From contig JBBQVL010000012.1 in NCBI GenBank assembly GCA_038211615.1, positions 1-64,000 on the forward strand: a stretch of 64,000 nucleotides of DNA, read 5' to 3'. The position numbers and the translations under genes were made by a program. The stretch comes from DASWJZ01 sp038211615. Its GTDB lineage: Bacteria > Pseudomonadota > Alphaproteobacteria > Rhizobiales > Afifellaceae. Below, one piece after another: positions 20,225-32,782 of this stretch. A model generated the notes under the pieces. It was not told where the DNA came from. It saw only the letters and a list, made by a program, of their open reading frames with translations, and ran no database searches. Each line of letters opens with the position of its first letter. Position 1 is the stretch's first letter.

Positions 20225-20635
20225 TCAGGCCGGGATGATCCACCGCTGCACGTCCCGCAGTTCGCTGAGCTTGCCTTCGGCAAGCCGGCGGCGGAGCGGA
20301 TCCTCGCCCGCATCGGCAAGGTCTTCCTCGGCGTTCTTCACTTCCTGCGCCAGCGCCGCGGCATCGAGATCGGCGAGCGGAATCGCCTGGTCGGCAAGGA
20401 TGGTGAGCCCGATCGGCGTGACATCGGCGAAGCCGCCGCGCACGTAGAATTTCTGCACCGCGCCGGCGAGTTCCTTCACTTCGATCTGGCCGGGCTTCAG
20501 CGTGCTCATGAAGGGCGCATGGCGCGCGAGCACCGTGAAATAGCCCTCGGCGCCCGGAACCACCACCGACTCGACCTCCTCCGAAACGAGCAACCGCTCC
20601 GGCGAGACGAGATCGAACTTCAGAGGCTCAGCCAT
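20225..20635 (-). CDS. atpC: F1F0 ATP synthase subunit epsilon
   Basis: The 136-residue protein shows the epsilon-subunit beta-sandwich start (FDLVSPERLLVSEEVESVVVPG in part) and GYFTVLARHAPFMSTLKPG. Epsilon sits on the F1 central stalk and inhibits ATP hydrolysis. It is the last gene of the atpHAGDC operon, 17 bases after atpD. Confidence 0.95.
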   Translation of the reverse strand: MAEPLKFDLVSPERLLVSEEVESVVVPGAEGYFTVLARHAPFMSTLKPGQIEVKELAGAVQKFYVRGGFADVTPIGLTILADQAIPLADLDAAALAQEVKNAEEDLADAGEDPLRRRLAEGKLSELRDVQRWIIPA

Positions 20636-20652
20636 CCCTGTCTCTCTCGCCC

Positions 20653-22095
<1,443 letters not shown>

Positions 22096-22126
22096 GTCGT
22101 CCTCGTTCCCATTGTCAGCCGCCGGC

Positions 22127-23008
22127 TCAAACCGCTTCGGCGCCCGAGATAATTTCGATCAGTTCCTTGGTGATCTGCGCCTGGCGCTGGCGATTGTAGG
22201 AAAGCGTCAGGCGGTCGATCATGTCACCGGCGTTGCGCGTCGCGTTGTCCATGGCGCTCATCTGCGCGCCATAGAAGGAAGCGGCGTTTTCGAGCTGCGC
22301 CTTGAATATCTGGATCGCGACGTTGCGCGGCAGGAGTTCGGCGAGGATCTCCTCCTCGTCCGGCTCGTATTCGTAGATGGCGCCGCCGAGATCGACCCGC
22401 GCCGCGCCGGTCGGCACCTCCGCCGGGATGATCCGCTGCGCCGTCGGCACCTGGCTGATGACTGAACGGAAGCTCGAATAATAGAGCGTCGCGACGTCGA
22501 ACTCCCCGGCGTTGAACATCGCGAGCAGCCGGTCGGCAACCTGCTTCGCCTCGACGAAGGAAATCTGCTTCACGCTCCGAAAGGTCTGGTACTCGACGAT
22601 CTTGTCGGCGTACTGGCGGCGCAGGATATCGTTGCCCTTGCGGCCGACGACGAAGAACTTGACGGTCTTGCCCTCCGCCAGCAATCGCCGCGCATCGTCG
22701 CGCGCCATGCGCGCGATGGCGCTGTTGAAAGCGCCCGCCAGGCCGCGCTCGCCGGTCGCGACGAGCAGGAGATGCGTGTCCTCCCTCCCCGTCCCGGCGA
22801 TCAGCGCCGGTGCGCCCGGCTGGCCGGCGGTCGCCGCCGCGATGTTGGCGAGCACGCTGGTCATCCGCTCGGCATAGGGGCGCGCGGCCTCCGCCGATTC
22901 CTGCGCGCGCCGAAGCTTCGCCGCGGCCACCATCTGCATGGCCTTGGTGATCTTCTGCGTCGCCTTCACCGAGGCGATACGGTTGCGGAGCGCCTTCAGG
23001 CTCGGCAT
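22127..23008 (-). CDS. atpG: F1F0 ATP synthase subunit gamma
   Basis: The 293-residue rotor subunit shows the conserved ends: MPSLKALRNRIASVKATQKITKAM at the N-terminus (in part) and SAMDNATRNAGDMIDRL then NRQRQAQITKELIEI at the C-terminus. These helices form the coiled-coil shaft in the alpha/beta hexamer. It lies 27 bases downstream of atpA. Confidence 0.97.
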   Translation of the reverse strand: MPSLKALRNRIASVKATQKITKAMQMVAAAKLRRAQESAEAARPYAERMTSVLANIAAATAGQPGAPALIAGTGREDTHLLLVATGERGLAGAFNSAIARMARDDARRLLAEGKTVKFFVVGRKGNDILRRQYADKIVEYQTFRSVKQISFVEAKQVADRLLAMFNAGEFDVATLYYSSFRSVISQVPTAQRIIPAEVPTGAARVDLGGAIYEYEPDEEEILAELLPRNVAIQIFKAQLENAASFYGAQMSAMDNATRNAGDMIDRLTLSYNRQRQAQITKELIEIISGAEAV

Positions 23009-23035
23009 CGGCCGTTATCCTTCGTCCGGAATCGG

Positions 23036-24564
<1,529 letters not shown>

Positions 24565-24565
<1 letters not shown>

Positions 24566-25125
24566 CAGCCAACCTCTTTGAGCTGGGTTTTAACGTTCAT
24601 GAGTCTGGTGCGTAGCGACGTGTCGATCATGCGCGAACCGACCTTGACGACGAGGCCGCCGAGCAGCGCCGGATTGACCCGCGCCTGCAGCGTCACGTCC
24701 TTGCCGAGCCTGCCCTTCAGCGCGCTCTTCAGCGCGTTCACCTGATCGCCGCTCAAGGGATGCGCCGATGTCACCTCGGCGGTTACTTCGCCGCGGTATT
24801 TCGCGGCCATGTCGTGGAAGGCCCGGATGATGCCGGGCATGGCAAAGAGCCGGCGATTGCGGGCGATGAGGCGGAGGAAATTGCCGGTCAGGCCACCGAT
24901 CCCCGCCTTGTCGGCGACGGCTCCGACCGCCTTCTCCTGATCCTCGGCGGAAAACACCGGGCTCTCGACGAGCCGGCGGAAATCCGGGCTCCCGTCGAGC
25001 ATGCCCGAAACGTTCGCCAGCTCCCCCACGATCTTCTCAATGGAAGAATCGTCGCGGGCAAGATCGAAAAGGGCGGACGCGTAGCGCTCGGCAACGCCGG
25101 AAACCGAGGAACTTCGATCCGTCAC
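24565..25125 (-). CDS. atpH: F1F0 ATP synthase subunit delta
   Basis: The 186-residue delta (OSCP) subunit begins with a short S/T-rich segment and GVAERYASALFDLA, and ends with GGLVVKVGSRMIDTSLRTRL, both conserved. It links F1 to the peripheral stalk. It is the first gene of the F1 operon. The F0 genes (a, b, c) are not in the window, as is usual where alphaproteobacteria split the two clusters. Confidence 0.96.
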
Positions 25126-25509
25126 GCGCGGGTCTCTTCCCTGTCAAAGCCCGGATATGGGCACGAGACTTAAGGCAAAGGCTCAGCGGGCGCGGTCGAG
25201 CGCTCCCAAGCCAAGCCGCGGCTCGTCTAGCATGAGCGTTTTGGCGGCGCAACACGGCCCGAGCAAGCGGATTTGGCTTTGCCAAGGGAGACGATTCCGC
25301 TCGTGGCGCGGGTAGCGCGTTTCCACCGCGCGGGGCGATCGGCGCGATCCAGGCGCCGTTCTGCGCAGCCGACTAAACACTTGTTTGTTAAGCGGTATTT
25401 GGTCCGGGCCGGAACCTGCCCGCCCGCACCACGTTCGAGCTTCGATTGGCGCCGGTCTTCGGGGTGACGGGCCGTGCGCTGAAAGAAGCCCAATGACAGG
25501 AGATGAGAT
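25126..25509. other. Divergent intergenic region between atpH and BA14K gene
   Basis: The 384 bases hold the promoters of two divergent units. No clear -35/-10 pair stands out and no RNA gene or supported frame is visible; apparent open frames run antisense to each other and lack family features. Confidence 0.45.
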
Positions 25510-25911
25510 ATGAGAAAATTCCTGACCACGGCGGTCACCTGCATCGCACTCGGCGCGAGCGCGATCGCCCCCGTTTCCGCGGCGCCGCGGCACCACAACA
25601 ATGGCGGCGACCGCCAGCAGTTCATGCAGAACTACTGCAGCAGCCACAACGATTCGGATTGCCGCGACTGGAACAACCACCGCGACCGCTGGGACGATGC
25701 GCGCTATCACAGCTGGTATCAGCGGCACCGGCACGACCGCGATTTCGGCGATAACGGCGTTGCGGCGCTGTTCGGCTTCGCGGCGGGTGCAGCGGCAAGC
25801 ATCATCACCGGCGGCGCCAGCAATGGCCCGGCCTGCATGAGCTTCCGTACCTACGATCGGTCGACCAATACCTACATCGGTAACGATCGTCGCCGGCACA
25901 CCTGCCGCTAG
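25510..25911 (+). CDS. BA14K family protein
   Basis: The 133-residue exported protein has a signal peptide cleaved near APVSAAP (residue 25). A mature region rich in H, R, D and N follows, then a glycine/alanine-rich hydrophobic stretch (GVAALFGFAAGAAASII) and the BA14K signature MSFRTYDRSTNTYIGND ending RRHTCR. The Brucella homologue is an immunoreactive, lectin-like surface protein. A GGAGATGAGAT ribosome-binding site precedes the ATG, and a strong terminator follows. Confidence 0.87.
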   Translation: MRKFLTTAVTCIALGASAIAPVSAAPRHHNNGGDRQQFMQNYCSSHNDSDCRDWNNHRDRWDDARYHSWYQRHRHDRDFGDNGVAALFGFAAGAAASIITGGASNGPACMSFRTYDRSTNTYIGNDRRRHTCR

Positions 25912-25944
25912 GACCTGAATTCGCACTCGCGAAAATAGCCGAGA

Positions 25945-25975
25945 GGAAGCCGCCACTGGGCGGCTTCCTTTTTTT
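25945..25975 (+). terminator. Rho-independent terminator of BA14K gene
   Basis: A perfect 9-base stem, GAAGCCGCC with GGCGGCTTC around an ACTG loop, is followed by CTTTTTTT. Confidence 0.92.
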
Positions 25976-26040
25976 GGCGCCTTGCCAGCACCGATCGCGC
26001 CATAGTCCCCTGAGGACACGCGATTCTCGAGGCGCGCGAT

Positions 26041-27033
26041 TTGCTCAAGGAAACGAGACACCTTCCCGGCAGGGTTCCGGTGATCGCACGTGCCGGCTTC
26101 GTTGCCGCGGCCGCCGCTTTTCTGACGGTCAGCCCCGCAACCGCACAGGAATCGCCCCCGGCCGCGGGAGCCCGCCTCTCCGACATCGCCAGCGCCACCT
26201 TCGGTGCGCGCTACTGGTTCAGCACCGGGCGGACCGCGAAGGACCTCTACGATTTCGACGGCGTCAGCCGCATCTCGCGCCTCACCTATGACGGGCTCGA
26301 CTCGGCTTCCGCGGAAGCCTTCGGCGAGATCGATCTCTTCCGGGCATTCGCAAAGGGGAACGCCGGGCTCGGAGGGATCTTCGACGGCAAGCTGCAGGAC
26401 GAGGATTTCGAGCCCTACACCTTCCCCTACTCAAGCACGAACAGCGAGCAGCGCAACGGCGATCTCTCTTACGCGACGATCGATCTCGGCCTCTACCTCT
26501 TCGACATCGAAAAGCTGAAGCTCGGCGGCTTTGCGGGCTACAACTGGCTGCACCAGAAGGTCAACGCCTTCGGCTGCCAGCAGACCGCAACGTCCTTCAT
26601 CTGCGATCCGGCCGTCGACACCTCTGTCGCCGTCATCACGCAGGAGAACGACTGGCGCTCGGTCCGCCTCGGCATCAACACGCAGGTGGCGCTCGGCGCG
26701 CACTGGGAGGTGAGCGCGGAGGGCGCCTGGCTTCCGCGCGTTTCTCTCGACGGCGCGGACTCGCATCTGTTGAGGATCTGCCAGTTTTTCGGCTGCTTCA
26801 CCGGACCTCTGCCGGAAGACGGAACCGGAACCGGCTACCAGTTCGAAGGCTTGCTCGAATACCGTCCGACCGCCCACATCAGTCTCGGCCTCGGCGGCCG
26901 CTACTGGCACATGGAAACCTCCGGCGACACGCACTTCGAGGATCGCGTCATCGGCTTCAACACCGCCGCACAGCCCGTCGACTGGTCGGTCGACATCTAC
27001 GGGGTGCTGGCGCAGGCCAAGATCAGGTTCTGA
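26041..27033 (+). CDS. Outer-membrane beta-barrel protein
   Basis: The product (330 residues from TTG 26041, or 317 from GTG 26080, which has AGGG just upstream) begins with a signal peptide ending in SPATAQ. The mature chain has alternating-hydrophobicity strands such as GARYWFSTGR, LSYATIDLGLYLF, LGLGGRYWHME and a terminal strand ending in IRF, as expected for barrel insertion. Two cysteine pairs (CQQTATSFIC; CQFFGC) probably form periplasmic or surface disulfides. It resembles omptin-fold proteins of rhizobia, but I do not see a reliable protease site. Function unknown. Confidence 0.7.
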   Translation: MLKETRHLPGRVPVIARAGFVAAAAAFLTVSPATAQESPPAAGARLSDIASATFGARYWFSTGRTAKDLYDFDGVSRISRLTYDGLDSASAEAFGEIDLFRAFAKGNAGLGGIFDGKLQDEDFEPYTFPYSSTNSEQRNGDLSYATIDLGLYLFDIEKLKLGGFAGYNWLHQKVNAFGCQQTATSFICDPAVDTSVAVITQENDWRSVRLGINTQVALGAHWEVSAEGAWLPRVSLDGADSHLLRICQFFGCFTGPLPEDGTGTGYQFEGLLEYRPTAHISLGLGGRYWHMETSGDTHFEDRVIGFNTAAQPVDWSVDIYGVLAQAKIRF

Positions 27034-27101
27034 CGATTCCGGACCGGGCGCCGACGCCTGATCCGTTTGGCAGAGGCCCGGCGACCGGCTAGACTTCCTG
27101 T

Positions 27102-27659
27102 ATGGCGACAGCGCTCCGCACGAAGCCGATGACGGTCGAGCAGTTCCTGGATTGGGCTGAAGGCCAGTCCGGGAGCTTCGAGCTGTTCGACGGCATCCCT
27201 GTGGCGATGTCACCCGAGCGCGTCGTCCACGGGCGGACGAAATTTCGGGTCGCACAAGCCTTCGCCGAGTCTATCAGAAATGCGGGCCTGCCCTGCGAGG
27301 CTGTCCTAGACAGCGCCGCCGTCAGGATCGATGCACGCAGCAGCTACCAGCCCGACCTGATGGTCTATTGCGGAGACCCCGCCCCGGGCAGCGCGGTGCT
27401 GATCGAAAATCCGCTGATCGTCGTGGAGGTATTGTCGCCCGGCAACGCGATGAAAGACCTTCGCGACAAGTTGCAGGGCTATTTCCGCGTGGCGAGCATC
27501 GAACATTATCTGATCGTCGATCCGGACAAGCGGATTGTGATCCATCACGCACGCAGCGACAGCGAGGCGGTCACCACCCGCATCGTGACGAGCGGGAGCC
27601 TCAAGCTCGATCCTCCGGGCCTGACAGTGGAGGCTCAGGAGCTCTTCGCGCGCGGCTAA
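27102..27659 (+). CDS. Uma2 family (DUF820) PD-(D/E)XK nuclease-like protein
   Basis: The 185-residue protein follows the Uma2 pattern: an N-terminal MTVEQFLDWAE and FELFDG, the central YQPDLMVYCGD containing the PD motif, and LIVVEVLSPGN containing the ExL part of the nuclease core, then DLRDKLQGYFRVASIEHYLIVDP. Uma2 genes are widespread, mostly uncharacterised and prone to horizontal transfer. No partner gene is adjacent. Confidence 0.85.
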   Translation: MATALRTKPMTVEQFLDWAEGQSGSFELFDGIPVAMSPERVVHGRTKFRVAQAFAESIRNAGLPCEAVLDSAAVRIDARSSYQPDLMVYCGDPAPGSAVLIENPLIVVEVLSPGNAMKDLRDKLQGYFRVASIEHYLIVDPDKRIVIHHARSDSEAVTTRIVTSGSLKLDPPGLTVEAQELFARG

Positions 27660-27680
27660 GCCAAGGCGGCTCTTGCCCGC

Positions 27681-29840
27681 TCAGAGAAAGCTCATCGGGT
27701 CGACGTCGACCGCGACGCTGACGCTGCCGCGCTCCTTCGGTGCTTTCGCCAGCCACGCGCGCAGCCAGTCGTGCAGCCGCCCGACGGTCTGCGATTGCGC
27801 CAGCAGCCGGAAGCGGTGCCGTCCGCGGAGCACCGCGAAGGGCGCTTCGGCCGGCCCCAGCAGCCGCACGCCCTCCTCCAGCGGCGCGGCCATCGCCATG
27901 GCGCGCGCATGCGCTTCCGCCGTGTGGCGGTCGGCGGCGCTGACGATGATCGAGGCGAGCCGTCCGAAGGGCGGCAGCCCGGCGCGCCGGCGCGTCTCGA
28001 TCTCCGCCGCGTAGAAGGCCTCGCGGTCGCCGGAGACGAGCGCCTGCACCACCGGGTGGTCGGGCGCGTAGGTCTGGATCAGCCCGCGGCTCTTCTGCCC
28101 CACGCGTCCGGCGCGGCCCGTAACCTGCGTCAGGAGCTGCCACGTGCGCTCGGCCGCGCGCGGATCGCCGTGGCTCAGGCCAAGGTCCGCGTCCACCACA
28201 CCGACCAGCGACAGGCCCGGAAAGTTATGGCCCTTGGCGACGAGCTGCGTGCCCACCACGATGTCCACCTCGCCGCGCGCGATGGCCTCGAGCTCGGCGC
28301 GGATTCGCTGCGTGCCGCCCAGCATGTCGCTCGACATGATCAGCGTGCGCGCGTTCGGGAAGCGTTCCAGCACCTCCTCCTGCAAGCGCTCGACGCCGGG
28401 GCCAATCGCAACCAGCGTCTCCTCGGCCCCGCAGGAGGGGCAGGAACCTGGCCGCCTCTCCTCGTGGCCGCAATGATGGCACACGAGGATTTTTCGGAAG
28501 CGGTGCTCGACCAGCCACGCCGAGCAGTTCGGGCAGGCCATGCGGTGCCCGCAATGGCGGCATAGCGTCAGCGGCGCATAGCCGCGGCGGTTCAGGAACA
28601 GCAGCGCCTGCTCGCGCTGGGCGATCGTCTCGTTCACCGCGTCGACCAGCGGCGGCGACAGCCAGCGCCCGTGCTCCGGCGGATGAGCCTTCAGGTCGAT
28701 CGCGCTGACCACCGGGTGAAACGCCACCCCGAAGCGCGCCGGAAGCCGCAGATGCGCATAGCGCCCCCGGTCGGCGTTGACGCGGCTCTCGACGGAAGGC
28801 GTGGCGGAAGAGAGGATTGCCGGGAAGCCGGAGAGACTGGCCCGCACCACCGCCATGTCGCGGGCATGGTAGGCGACCCCTTCCTCCTGCTTGTAGGCCT
28901 GGTCGTGCTCCTCATCGACGACGATCAGGCCGAGGTCCGGGAACGGCAGGAAGAGCGCCGAGCGCGCCCCGACCAGCGCCCGCACCTCGCCGCGTGCCAC
29001 CGCGCGCCAAACCCGCTCGCGCTGCCGCGTGCCCACCTCCGAATGCCACTCCGCCGGGCGCGAGCCGAAGCGCGCGGCGAAGCGGTCGAGGAATGCGCCG
29101 GTCAGCGCGATCTCTGGAAGCAGGACCAGCGCCTGCTTCCCGCGCCGCAGCGTCTCGGCGATCGCCTCGAAATAGACCTCGGTCTTGCCGGAGCCGGTGA
29201 CGCCGTCGAGCAGCGACACGGAGAACGCGTCGCCCGCGGCGGCGCGCATCGCCGCCGCGGCCCGCTCCTGCTCCGCTGAAAGCTCCGGCCGCGCGTAGTC
29301 GGGATCAAGGTCGGCGGCGATCGGGCGGGATGGAATTTCCACCAGTTCAAGCGTTCCGCCGGCGAGCAATCCGTCGACCACCCCCTGCGAGACGCCGGCC
29401 GCCGCCGCGAGACCCGATTTCGACCAGGAAAGCCCATCGGCCACCGCGTCGAGCACGCGCCGCCGCGCCGCCGTCATCCGCTCCGGCTCCGGTCCGGCGA
29501 GGCGCACGCCGACCATCGGCTTTTCCGGTTCCAGCGCCTGCGGCGACCGCAGGACCATGCGGAGAACCATGCCGCGCGGCGTGAGCGTATAGTCGGCGAC
29601 CCAGTCGACGAAGCGGACCAGCGCCTCGGGGAGCGGCGGCGCATCGAAAATCCGCTCGATTTCGCGCAGTTTCCTTGGAGCTACCTCGTCCGGTACGGCG
29701 TTCCATACCGCGCCGATCACCAGCCGCGTCCCGAGCGGCACGGCGACGATAGTGCCGGGCGGGAGTTCCCGGTCCGAACCATAGGTGTAGGGTCGGTCGA
29801 CGGCGACCGGCACGAGCACCGAGACGAGATGTGCGCTCAC
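27681..29840 (-). CDS. priA: Primosomal protein N' (PriA helicase)
   Basis: The 719-residue protein reloads DnaB at stalled forks. It has an N-terminal 3' DNA-binding domain, Walker A DGVTGSGKTE near 212-221, Walker B VVDEEHDQAYKQEEG, and eight zinc-binding cysteines in CRHCGHRMACPNC and CHHCGHEERRPGSCPSC. Helicase motifs V and VI (GTQLVAKGHNFP; QVTGRAGR) follow. It starts at GTG 29840, the only start in line with the family N-terminus MSAHLVSVLVPVAVDRPYTY. Confidence 0.96.
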   Translation of the reverse strand: MSAHLVSVLVPVAVDRPYTYGSDRELPPGTIVAVPLGTRLVIGAVWNAVPDEVAPRKLREIERIFDAPPLPEALVRFVDWVADYTLTPRGMVLRMVLRSPQALEPEKPMVGVRLAGPEPERMTAARRRVLDAVADGLSWSKSGLAAAAGVSQGVVDGLLAGGTLELVEIPSRPIAADLDPDYARPELSAEQERAAAAMRAAAGDAFSVSLLDGVTGSGKTEVYFEAIAETLRRGKQALVLLPEIALTGAFLDRFAARFGSRPAEWHSEVGTRQRERVWRAVARGEVRALVGARSALFLPFPDLGLIVVDEEHDQAYKQEEGVAYHARDMAVVRASLSGFPAILSSATPSVESRVNADRGRYAHLRLPARFGVAFHPVVSAIDLKAHPPEHGRWLSPPLVDAVNETIAQREQALLFLNRRGYAPLTLCRHCGHRMACPNCSAWLVEHRFRKILVCHHCGHEERRPGSCPSCGAEETLVAIGPGVERLQEEVLERFPNARTLIMSSDMLGGTQRIRAELEAIARGEVDIVVGTQLVAKGHNFPGLSLVGVVDADLGLSHGDPRAAERTWQLLTQVTGRAGRVGQKSRGLIQTYAPDHPVVQALVSGDREAFYAAEIETRRRAGLPPFGRLASIIVSAADRHTAEAHARAMAMAAPLEEGVRLLGPAEAPFAVLRGRHRFRLLAQSQTVGRLHDWLRAWLAKAPKERGSVSVAVDVDPMSFL

Positions 29841-29951
29841 GGCGATCGTCGACTATATGTGGGAAGGACTTGCCGGGCGCGGCTCATCTGGACCGGAAGA
29901 AAGCGAGAACGATTTTCACGCCGCTATGCGGCCTTGCTGCAGGACATGCCA

Positions 29952-30605
29952 ATGAAATTCTTCGTCGACACGGCGGACGTCGCCGAAATCCGCGAGCTGA
30001 ACGAGACCGGTCTGCTCGACGGCGTGACGACCAACCCCTCGCTCATCATGAAGGCCGGGCGGCCGATGCAGCAGGTCATCAAGGAAATCTGCGAAATCGT
30101 CGAGGGCGAGGTCTCGGCCGAGGTCGCGGCGATCGACTTCGACGGAATGATGAACGAGGGCAAGAAGCTCGCCGCGATCGCGCCGAACGTGGCGGTCAAG
30201 GTGCCCCTCACCTGGGACGGGCTGAAGGCCTGCCGCGCGCTTCGCCAGCTCGGTCACAAGGTCAACGTCACCCTCTGCTTCAGCGCCAATCAGGCCCTGC
30301 TCGCCGCGAAGGCCGGGGCCACCTTCATTTCGCCCTTCATCGGTCGGCTGGACGACATCAACGTCGAAGGCATGGAGCTGATCGAGGACATCCGCACGAT
30401 CTACGACAATTACGAATTCGACACGCAGATCCTCGCCGCCTCGATCCGCACGCCGAACCACGTGAAACAGGCGGCGCTCGCCGGCGCCGACGTGGCGACC
30501 GTGCCGGCCGCGGTGCTGAAGTCGCTCGTGAAGCACCCGCTGACGGACAAGGGCCTGGAGCAGTTCCTCGCCGACTGGAAAAAGACCGGGCAGACGATCG
30601 TCTAG
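29952..30605 (+). CDS. fsa: Fructose-6-phosphate aldolase/transaldolase family
   Basis: The 217-residue TIM-barrel enzyme belongs to the short transaldolase group: MKFFVDTADVAEI, DGVTTNPSLI, the Schiff-base lysine in NVAVKVPLT, FSANQALLAAKAGATFISPFIGR (in part) and ILAASIRTPNHV. It moves dihydroxyacetone units or cleaves fructose 6-phosphate. The second of two nearby ATGs (29952) is chosen because AGGA sits at proper spacing. It diverges from priA and precedes xerC. Confidence 0.92.
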   Translation: MKFFVDTADVAEIRELNETGLLDGVTTNPSLIMKAGRPMQQVIKEICEIVEGEVSAEVAAIDFDGMMNEGKKLAAIAPNVAVKVPLTWDGLKACRALRQLGHKVNVTLCFSANQALLAAKAGATFISPFIGRLDDINVEGMELIEDIRTIYDNYEFDTQILAASIRTPNHVKQAALAGADVATVPAAVLKSLVKHPLTDKGLEQFLADWKKTGQTIV

Positions 30606-30678
30606 CGATCCCAAAGAACATTGGGGTCAGCCACCGGCGGTCACGGAAAATAAAGCTCGGGCCGGTGAGTATCGCCGG

Positions 30679-31635
30679 ATGAATTCGGCCAGCGCCAAAG
30701 AGCACCTGCTGATCACCGCCGCGCCCGGGCTGCGCCAGGCGGCGCTCGACTGGGCGGCGCATCTCGGGCGCGAGCGGCGGCTCGCGGCGAATACGCTGGA
30801 GGCCTATCAGCGCGATCTGGAGCAATTCTTCCGCTTCGTGACCGGCCACCTCGCCGCACCGCCCTCCCCCGCCGACATCGCCGCGCTCACCCCGGCGGAC
30901 GTGCGCGCCTTCATGGCGCATCGGCGGAGCGACGGCGTCGGCGCGCGCACGCTCGGCCGGCAGGTTGCGGCGCTCCGGTCCTTCGCGCGTTTTTGCGAAA
31001 AGCAGGGCATCGCGGCGACCACCGCCTTCGCCAGCGTCCGGCCGCCGAAGCAGCCGAAGAGCCTGCCGAAGGCGCTCTCGATCGCTGACAGCGCCAGCCT
31101 CATGCAGACGGTCGAGAGCCTCTCCGAGGAGCCATGGATCGCGGCGCGTGACGCGGCGGTGCTGATGCTCCTTTACGGCTGCGGCCTGCGCATCTCCGAG
31201 GCGCTGGCGCTCAAGGCCGCCGATGCGCCGCTCCGCGGCAAGGATGCGATGCGCGTCATCGGCAAGGGTGGACGCGAGCGCGTCGTGCCGGTGCTGCCGG
31301 CGGTCAGCCGCGCGCTGGAAACCTATCTCGAGCTGGTTCCGTTTCCGCTCGTGTCGGACGAGCCGCTTTTCCGCGGCGCCAGGGGCGGCCCGCTCTCGCC
31401 CCGGATCATCCAGCTTGCCATCGCGCGGCTCCGCGGTGCGCTGGGGTTGGAGGAAACCGTCACGCCGCACGCGCTGCGCCATTCCTTCGCGACGCATCTC
31501 CTCGGTCGCGGGGGCGATCTCCGCACCATTCAGGAGCTGCTCGGCCACGCCAGCCTGTCCACCACGCAGATCTACACCAACGTCGATTCGGCGCGGCTGC
31601 TGGAGGCTTACCGCAACGCCCACCCAAGGGCCTGA
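30679..31635 (+). CDS. xerC: Tyrosine recombinase XerC
   Basis: The 318-residue recombinase resolves chromosome dimers at dif with XerD. The N-terminal SAM-like core-binding domain is followed by the catalytic domain with R in GCGLRISEAL, K in GKGGRER, HxxR in HALRHSFATH, the LLGHASLSTT histidine and the nucleophile in TTQIYTNVD. All five catalytic positions are present. It is a housekeeping gene between fsa and the TraB gene, with no sign of an integrated element. Confidence 0.93.
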   Translation: MNSASAKEHLLITAAPGLRQAALDWAAHLGRERRLAANTLEAYQRDLEQFFRFVTGHLAAPPSPADIAALTPADVRAFMAHRRSDGVGARTLGRQVAALRSFARFCEKQGIAATTAFASVRPPKQPKSLPKALSIADSASLMQTVESLSEEPWIAARDAAVLMLLYGCGLRISEALALKAADAPLRGKDAMRVIGKGGRERVVPVLPAVSRALETYLELVPFPLVSDEPLFRGARGGPLSPRIIQLAIARLRGALGLEETVTPHALRHSFATHLLGRGGDLRTIQELLGHASLSTTQIYTNVDSARLLEAYRNAHPRA

Positions 31636-31661
31636 CACGCCCAGGTGAAGGGAAGCCAACC

Positions 31662-32666
31662 ATGATGCGCATCTTCACAAGCGTGTTCGCCTTTTCCCTG
31701 GCCGTTCCAACGCTCGTCCTTCCGGAGTCGGCCTTTGCTGTTTGCGCCGGCCACTCGATCCTTGATGAGATCGCCACGCAGCGGCCGGAGGTTTGGGCGA
31801 AAGCGCTCGCCGACTTCGACGCCCAGCCGAACAGCGCCGGGCTCTTCTGGAAGATCGAAAAGGAGGACGCCCCGCCGTCCTGGCTGCTCGGCACGATGCA
31901 CGTGGCGGACCCGGATATCACGAGCTTCAGGCCGGCAGTCGCCGCGGCGCTGGATCGCGCGGACACACTCGTCCTCGAGCTCACGGGTCTTTCCGGCAGC
32001 GGAAAATTCGCGCTTGCGGCAAAGATGGCGCCGCTTGCCATGCTGCCCGAAGGCGAGACCGTCGATGCCGATTTCAGCAAGGAGCAGAAGGAGGCGCTGG
32101 GCGGGATGACCGCCGCGGTGGGGATGCCGTATTTTTCGGCCCGCCGGATGAAGCCATGGTTCCTGGTGATGAACCTCAGCATGCCCGTCTGCGAACAGGC
32201 GGCGATGCTTCGCGGGGAATACACCGTCGACGCCAAGCTCGAACATCTCGCGACACAAGCCGGCAAGCGCGTCGTCGGGCTCGAAACGGTCGAGGAGCAG
32301 CTCGCGGTGATCGGCAGCCTGGAAAACGCGCTGGGACCTACCGATCTGCTGCAGCTGATAGCGCTCGGCCCGGACAGGATTGCAGACCTGTTCGCCACCG
32401 ACATTCAGGTCTACCGGGACGAAAGGCCGACCCTCTCCATGACGCTCATGGCGAACACGCCGGAATATGCGCGCAACGCGGAAGCGTTTCGCGTCATGCA
32501 GGGCCCACTGATCCACGACCGCAATCTGCGCATGCACGAACGACTTCTGCCCATCCTTGCGCAAGGCAACGCGTTCATCGGCGTGGGCGCACTGCATCTC
32601 CCGGGTGATGACGGGCTGGTCGAGCTCCTTCGGGCCAGCGGATACAAGGTCACGCGCGTCCAATAG
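31662..32666 (+). CDS. TraB/GumN family protein
   Basis: The 334-residue exported protein has a signal peptide ending near PESAFA. The domain starts with SWLLGTMHVADPDI and ends with FIGVGALHLPGDDGL, the two histidine-bearing GxxH motifs of the TraB/GumN (ChaN/EreA-related) fold, a putative metal hydrolase. Substrate unknown. Its stop codon lies inside a 17-base tandem duplication. Confidence 0.85.
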   Translation: MMRIFTSVFAFSLAVPTLVLPESAFAVCAGHSILDEIATQRPEVWAKALADFDAQPNSAGLFWKIEKEDAPPSWLLGTMHVADPDITSFRPAVAAALDRADTLVLELTGLSGSGKFALAAKMAPLAMLPEGETVDADFSKEQKEALGGMTAAVGMPYFSARRMKPWFLVMNLSMPVCEQAAMLRGEYTVDAKLEHLATQAGKRVVGLETVEEQLAVIGSLENALGPTDLLQLIALGPDRIADLFATDIQVYRDERPTLSMTLMANTPEYARNAEAFRVMQGPLIHDRNLRMHERLLPILAQGNAFIGVGALHLPGDDGLVELLRASGYKVTRVQ

Positions 32667-32694
32667 CTGGAGCCGTTCAATAGCTGGAGCCGTT
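32661..32694. repeat. 17-base tandem duplication covering the TraB-gene stop codon
   Basis: CAATAGCTGGAGCCGTT occurs twice head to tail, at 32661-32677 and 32678-32694. The first copy contains the TAG of the TraB/GumN gene, so the duplication also repeats the stop codon. Confidence 0.95.
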
Positions 32695-32782
32695 CACCGG
32701 TTCTTGACCGCAAGAGGACTTGCTGCCTCCCGTTCGATGAGTAAGCTCGGGGACGTTGATACGGGAATCGACGGAGGCACCG

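Noticed and set aside
30679..31635. Tyrosine recombinase as integrase of a mobile element
   Set aside because: Sequence and place next to fsa/priA match housekeeping XerC; no attachment repeats or tRNA gene are nearby.
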